Assembly (NCBI GenBank): GCA_000416275.1 | Contig: ASZJ01000099.1 | Location: 30,763-90,981 of the forward strand | Reading direction: 5' to 3' | Source of the DNA: Osedax symbiont Rs1 | Lineage (GTDB): Bacteria; Pseudomonadota; Gammaproteobacteria; Pseudomonadales; Balneatricaceae | Length of the DNA stretch: 60,219 nucleotides | Shown: positions 59,401 through 60,219 of the stretch, one piece after another | How positions within the stretch are numbered: the stretch's first letter is position 1 | Layout of the letters: the number at the start of each line of letters is the position of its first letter | The notes under the pieces: generated by a model | Seen by the model: the letters and a program-made list of their open reading frames with translations, nothing else | Databases searched by the model: none | What the model was told of the DNA's origin: nothing | Program-made: the position numbers and the translations under genes

Positions 59401-59596
59401 AAAAGCAAAAGTCTCAGGGAGAGTTGGTTTTGGTCTGAAGTTGCCGACTATTATTAAAACCAGTTTAGCTGGGGTTAAAGGAAATGTAAAAGGTATTATT
59501 TGTGATAGCGATAAATGTCATAAAATACAATTCGAACCGAATGGCAATGGAGGTGCTTGGAAAAGAGTTTATTGGAAGGAACTTAGAACTGATTAA
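56450..59596 (+). CDS. pilY1: Type IV pilus tip adhesin / assembly protein PilY1
   Basis: Secreted pilus-associated protein related to Neisseria PilC. A signal peptide ends near A24. A von Willebrand A-like domain follows, with MIDAS motif DTSGS at 49-53 and MIMTDGEAEHD later. The C-terminal half is the PilY1 beta-propeller (VGANDGMLHGF, YALDITDP, WKFDLSS). A calcium loop DTNEDGVIDDRD lies at 962-973. 1048 residues, within the family's range. The coding sequence contains several homopolymers: A8 (56453-56460), G6 (57626-57631), A8 (57647-57654), G7 (58231-58237) and G8 (58245-58252). Confidence 0.93.
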   Translation: MKKNISKVVLFTFLMQTIFSPVMARVLDLPQLPLQVNQYVEPNVMLLVDTSGSMTDSPRAGGALKKDTLKAVATELVKENKNIRFCLAKFRKTEGSTILSACGSSAAQIKSLISEIASLPRDEKTPLAEAYYEVINYFAGKTPKYIHRAGQQNDNDDNIYVDLTADGKYVSPVKHRCQRNYTMIMTDGEAEHDTYFPDFPDANANEPTTKYTNSGPKGGKSGNYDNVDNDIVDDNGTDKYFFLDDMAKYAWDIDLRVPGQDNADKDLSNKSFNDAKFSKQNLVTFTIGFDIDYPMLREAAYYGNGGKGSAAAQVNTATIVPNYFHARNRAELKKSFQAVVDKIANENKPAAAAVSSSERFLAGLLTFQTRFKSNEWTGELLAFEIVKKAVANGGISYSMKKKWSAEPVPSAPADAWKSRVVYTAIGDGKLFKWSNLTATEKPWFADTGQSNGNQQRLDYIRGETANEQLGSDFRQRSSLMGDIINSTPVYVAEPESADFSSESPVFQDSYKQHLQIYKNREKMIYVGANDGMLHGFNMSGQEKMAFVPYAALAKLGKLSLAVNNHHFYVDGSPTVADVYAKFDGVNYSWKTILVGGLRRGGQSIYALDITDPANFSNSEDRAKAVFQWEFSDDDLGYTYSEPQILRLNDGNYYVAVGNGYNSMEKDGTDSKKGEAVLYLLNIADGTVFKKISTGYGAARDPNIKSLNNGLNTITGHDAGKSTTTSTSTVGVRTTHITGVADGKVDYIYAGDLFGNIWKFDLSSNNSADWGSQAEATAGTLNPERNPIKLFTAKDKSGKAQPVTVPITVHTTKAGDIMLYFGTGKLLELKDTESKNVAAHTFYGIKDSNNIATNPAISGRSELLEQKITFQGTFPYANNTKLKEVRATSSKAMGSAHKGWYIDLNMPSTKGEQVVVGARVIENVVYFVTNIADQDVCEAPTKKNFLMGLSAKSGAALSYHNIDTNEDGVIDDRDGVTYKDGNKDIKAKVSGRVGFGLKLPTIIKTSLAGVKGNVKGIICDSDKCHKIQFEPNGNGGAWKRVYWKELRTD
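58231..58252 (+). repeat. Paired G7 and G8 tracts in pilY1
   Basis: G7 at 58231-58237 and G8 at 58245-58252 encode the conserved VGGL and RRGGQ of the propeller (residues 594-601). Slippage by one base would truncate PilY1 in the propeller. Confidence 0.9.
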
Positions 59597-60219
59597 GGTG
59601 TAAGTTGTCGAAAAAATGACAAAATTTGAATCAGTGATATCAAGCGGCGCTTGGGGTCAACTATTAACCCTACAGCATTTTGTAAAATAGCCACTGAACC
59701 ACAGGGCGCCGCTAAACTTTTAATTCATGTAAAACAATGATTTAAAATTAGCGTCCGCTCTGGAATCACAGGTTTAGGTAAGGCATTGGACTTAATTCTC
59801 ACTGATTAATTTTAATATTAGACCTGCGCATAACTGCTGATAATTGATGTAGGTCTGGGTATAATCAGCTAGGCAAAATAATTTATCACTCAGTTCGAAC
59901 TATTTATAGCTACTTCTGATATTAACCATCCTATTTTCATCGCCTAGATGACACTGAGGCATTATAGGATTGGTCTCTCGAACCGCAAGTTTACTCACTT
60001 CCATCTATACCGCTAACACAGGCCGTCTGAGCTTGTTGTGTGCTTTCATAACAGATTTTAGTTTTTATACGGTTGCTGAGGTTATGCCTCCAGCTCACTG
60101 ATACATCAAAACTTTGCTCTGTCATACTTGTTGTATTACCAGGGCAAACGCACGAACGTTTTATGATCAACTTTCCGTGTAATGGATTATTTTTACGATT
60201 TGAATTGAATTTTAGATCT
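59597..60219. other. Intergenic tail after pilY1 (623 bp)
   Basis: No recognisable gene on either strand; the longest minus-strand frame noticed encodes only about 41 residues. AGCGGCGC (59643-59650) and GCGCCGCT (59706-59713) form a perfect inverted repeat around 55 nt. AGACCTGCGCATAAC at 59820 resembles the end of the MITE-like element at 5497, with AGGTCT at 59851-59856. Confidence 0.45.

Noticed and set aside
60008-60142. Small minus-strand ORF of about 41 codons after pilY1
   Set aside because: No ribosome binding site, family similarity or conserved motif that I can recognise; likely chance.

Overview
The window is a stretch of bacterial chromosome packed with housekeeping genes, with no rRNA, tRNA, phage or CRISPR. 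Protein families and gene order point to a gammaproteobacterium on the Pseudomonas/Cellvibrio side. Diagnostic blocks are gshB-tonB3-yqgE-ruvX-pyrR-pyrB-pyrC' (with a catalytically dead pyrC'), the fabA-fabB pair, and priA-argS-SPOR-hslVU next to rpmE, all arranged as I remember them in Pseudomonas. Base composition is moderate, clearly less GC-rich than Pseudomonas itself.

Layout. 1-5.4 kb: rep helicase, nudE, yrfG-hslR and hslO (Hsp33). 5.9-12.4 kb: pckA, trxA, rho, ubiD and a Fre-like flavin reductase. 12.5-18.7 kb (minus): pyrimidine genes pyrC', pyrB, pyrR, then ruvX, yqgE, a frameshifted tonB3-like gene and gshB. 18.9-25.9 kb: rsmE, metK, then tktA, epd and pgk on the plus strand. 26.1-30.9 kb: hlyU-like, hemJ-like, ubiJ-ubiE, a DUF971 gene and hslU-hslV. 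31.3-38.8 kb: SPOR protein, argS, priA, then rpmE and a short malic enzyme. 39.1-42.2 kb: fabB-fabA and ispB. 42.5-46.1 kb: rplU-rpmA, obgE-proB, rpsT. 46.3-53.1 kb: murJ, ribF, ileS, lspA, fkpB. 53.2-59.6 kb: the minor pilin operon of a type IV pilus (pilE-like, fimT-like, pilV, pilW, pilX) followed by pilY1. The last 0.6 kb has no recognised gene.

The genes serve central carbon flow (pckA, tktA, epd, pgk, malic enzyme), ubiquinone synthesis (ubiD, ubiE, ubiJ, ispB), fatty-acid desaturation (fabA/fabB), protein quality control (hslO, hslR, hslVU, trxA, fkpB), translation, and the surface pilus.

The parts that ordinary annotation would miss are: (1) a dispersed inverted-repeat element of about 71-78 bp, present five times, always intergenic and always in the same orientation; (2) a separate 71-bp MITE-like element with 5-bp flanking direct repeats upstream of pckA; (3) homopolymer tracts in two pilus-associated genes: a T7 run exactly where the tonB3-like gene is out of frame, and G7/G8/A8 runs inside pilY1, whose Neisseria homologue PilC is phase variable; (4) structured leaders before rplU, rpmE and pilY1, and a 512-bp structured gap between ubiD and the flavin reductase gene. 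I did not find a clearly new multi-gene enzymatic system. The strongest candidate for something undescribed is the possible slippage control of type IV pili, together with the repeat families.
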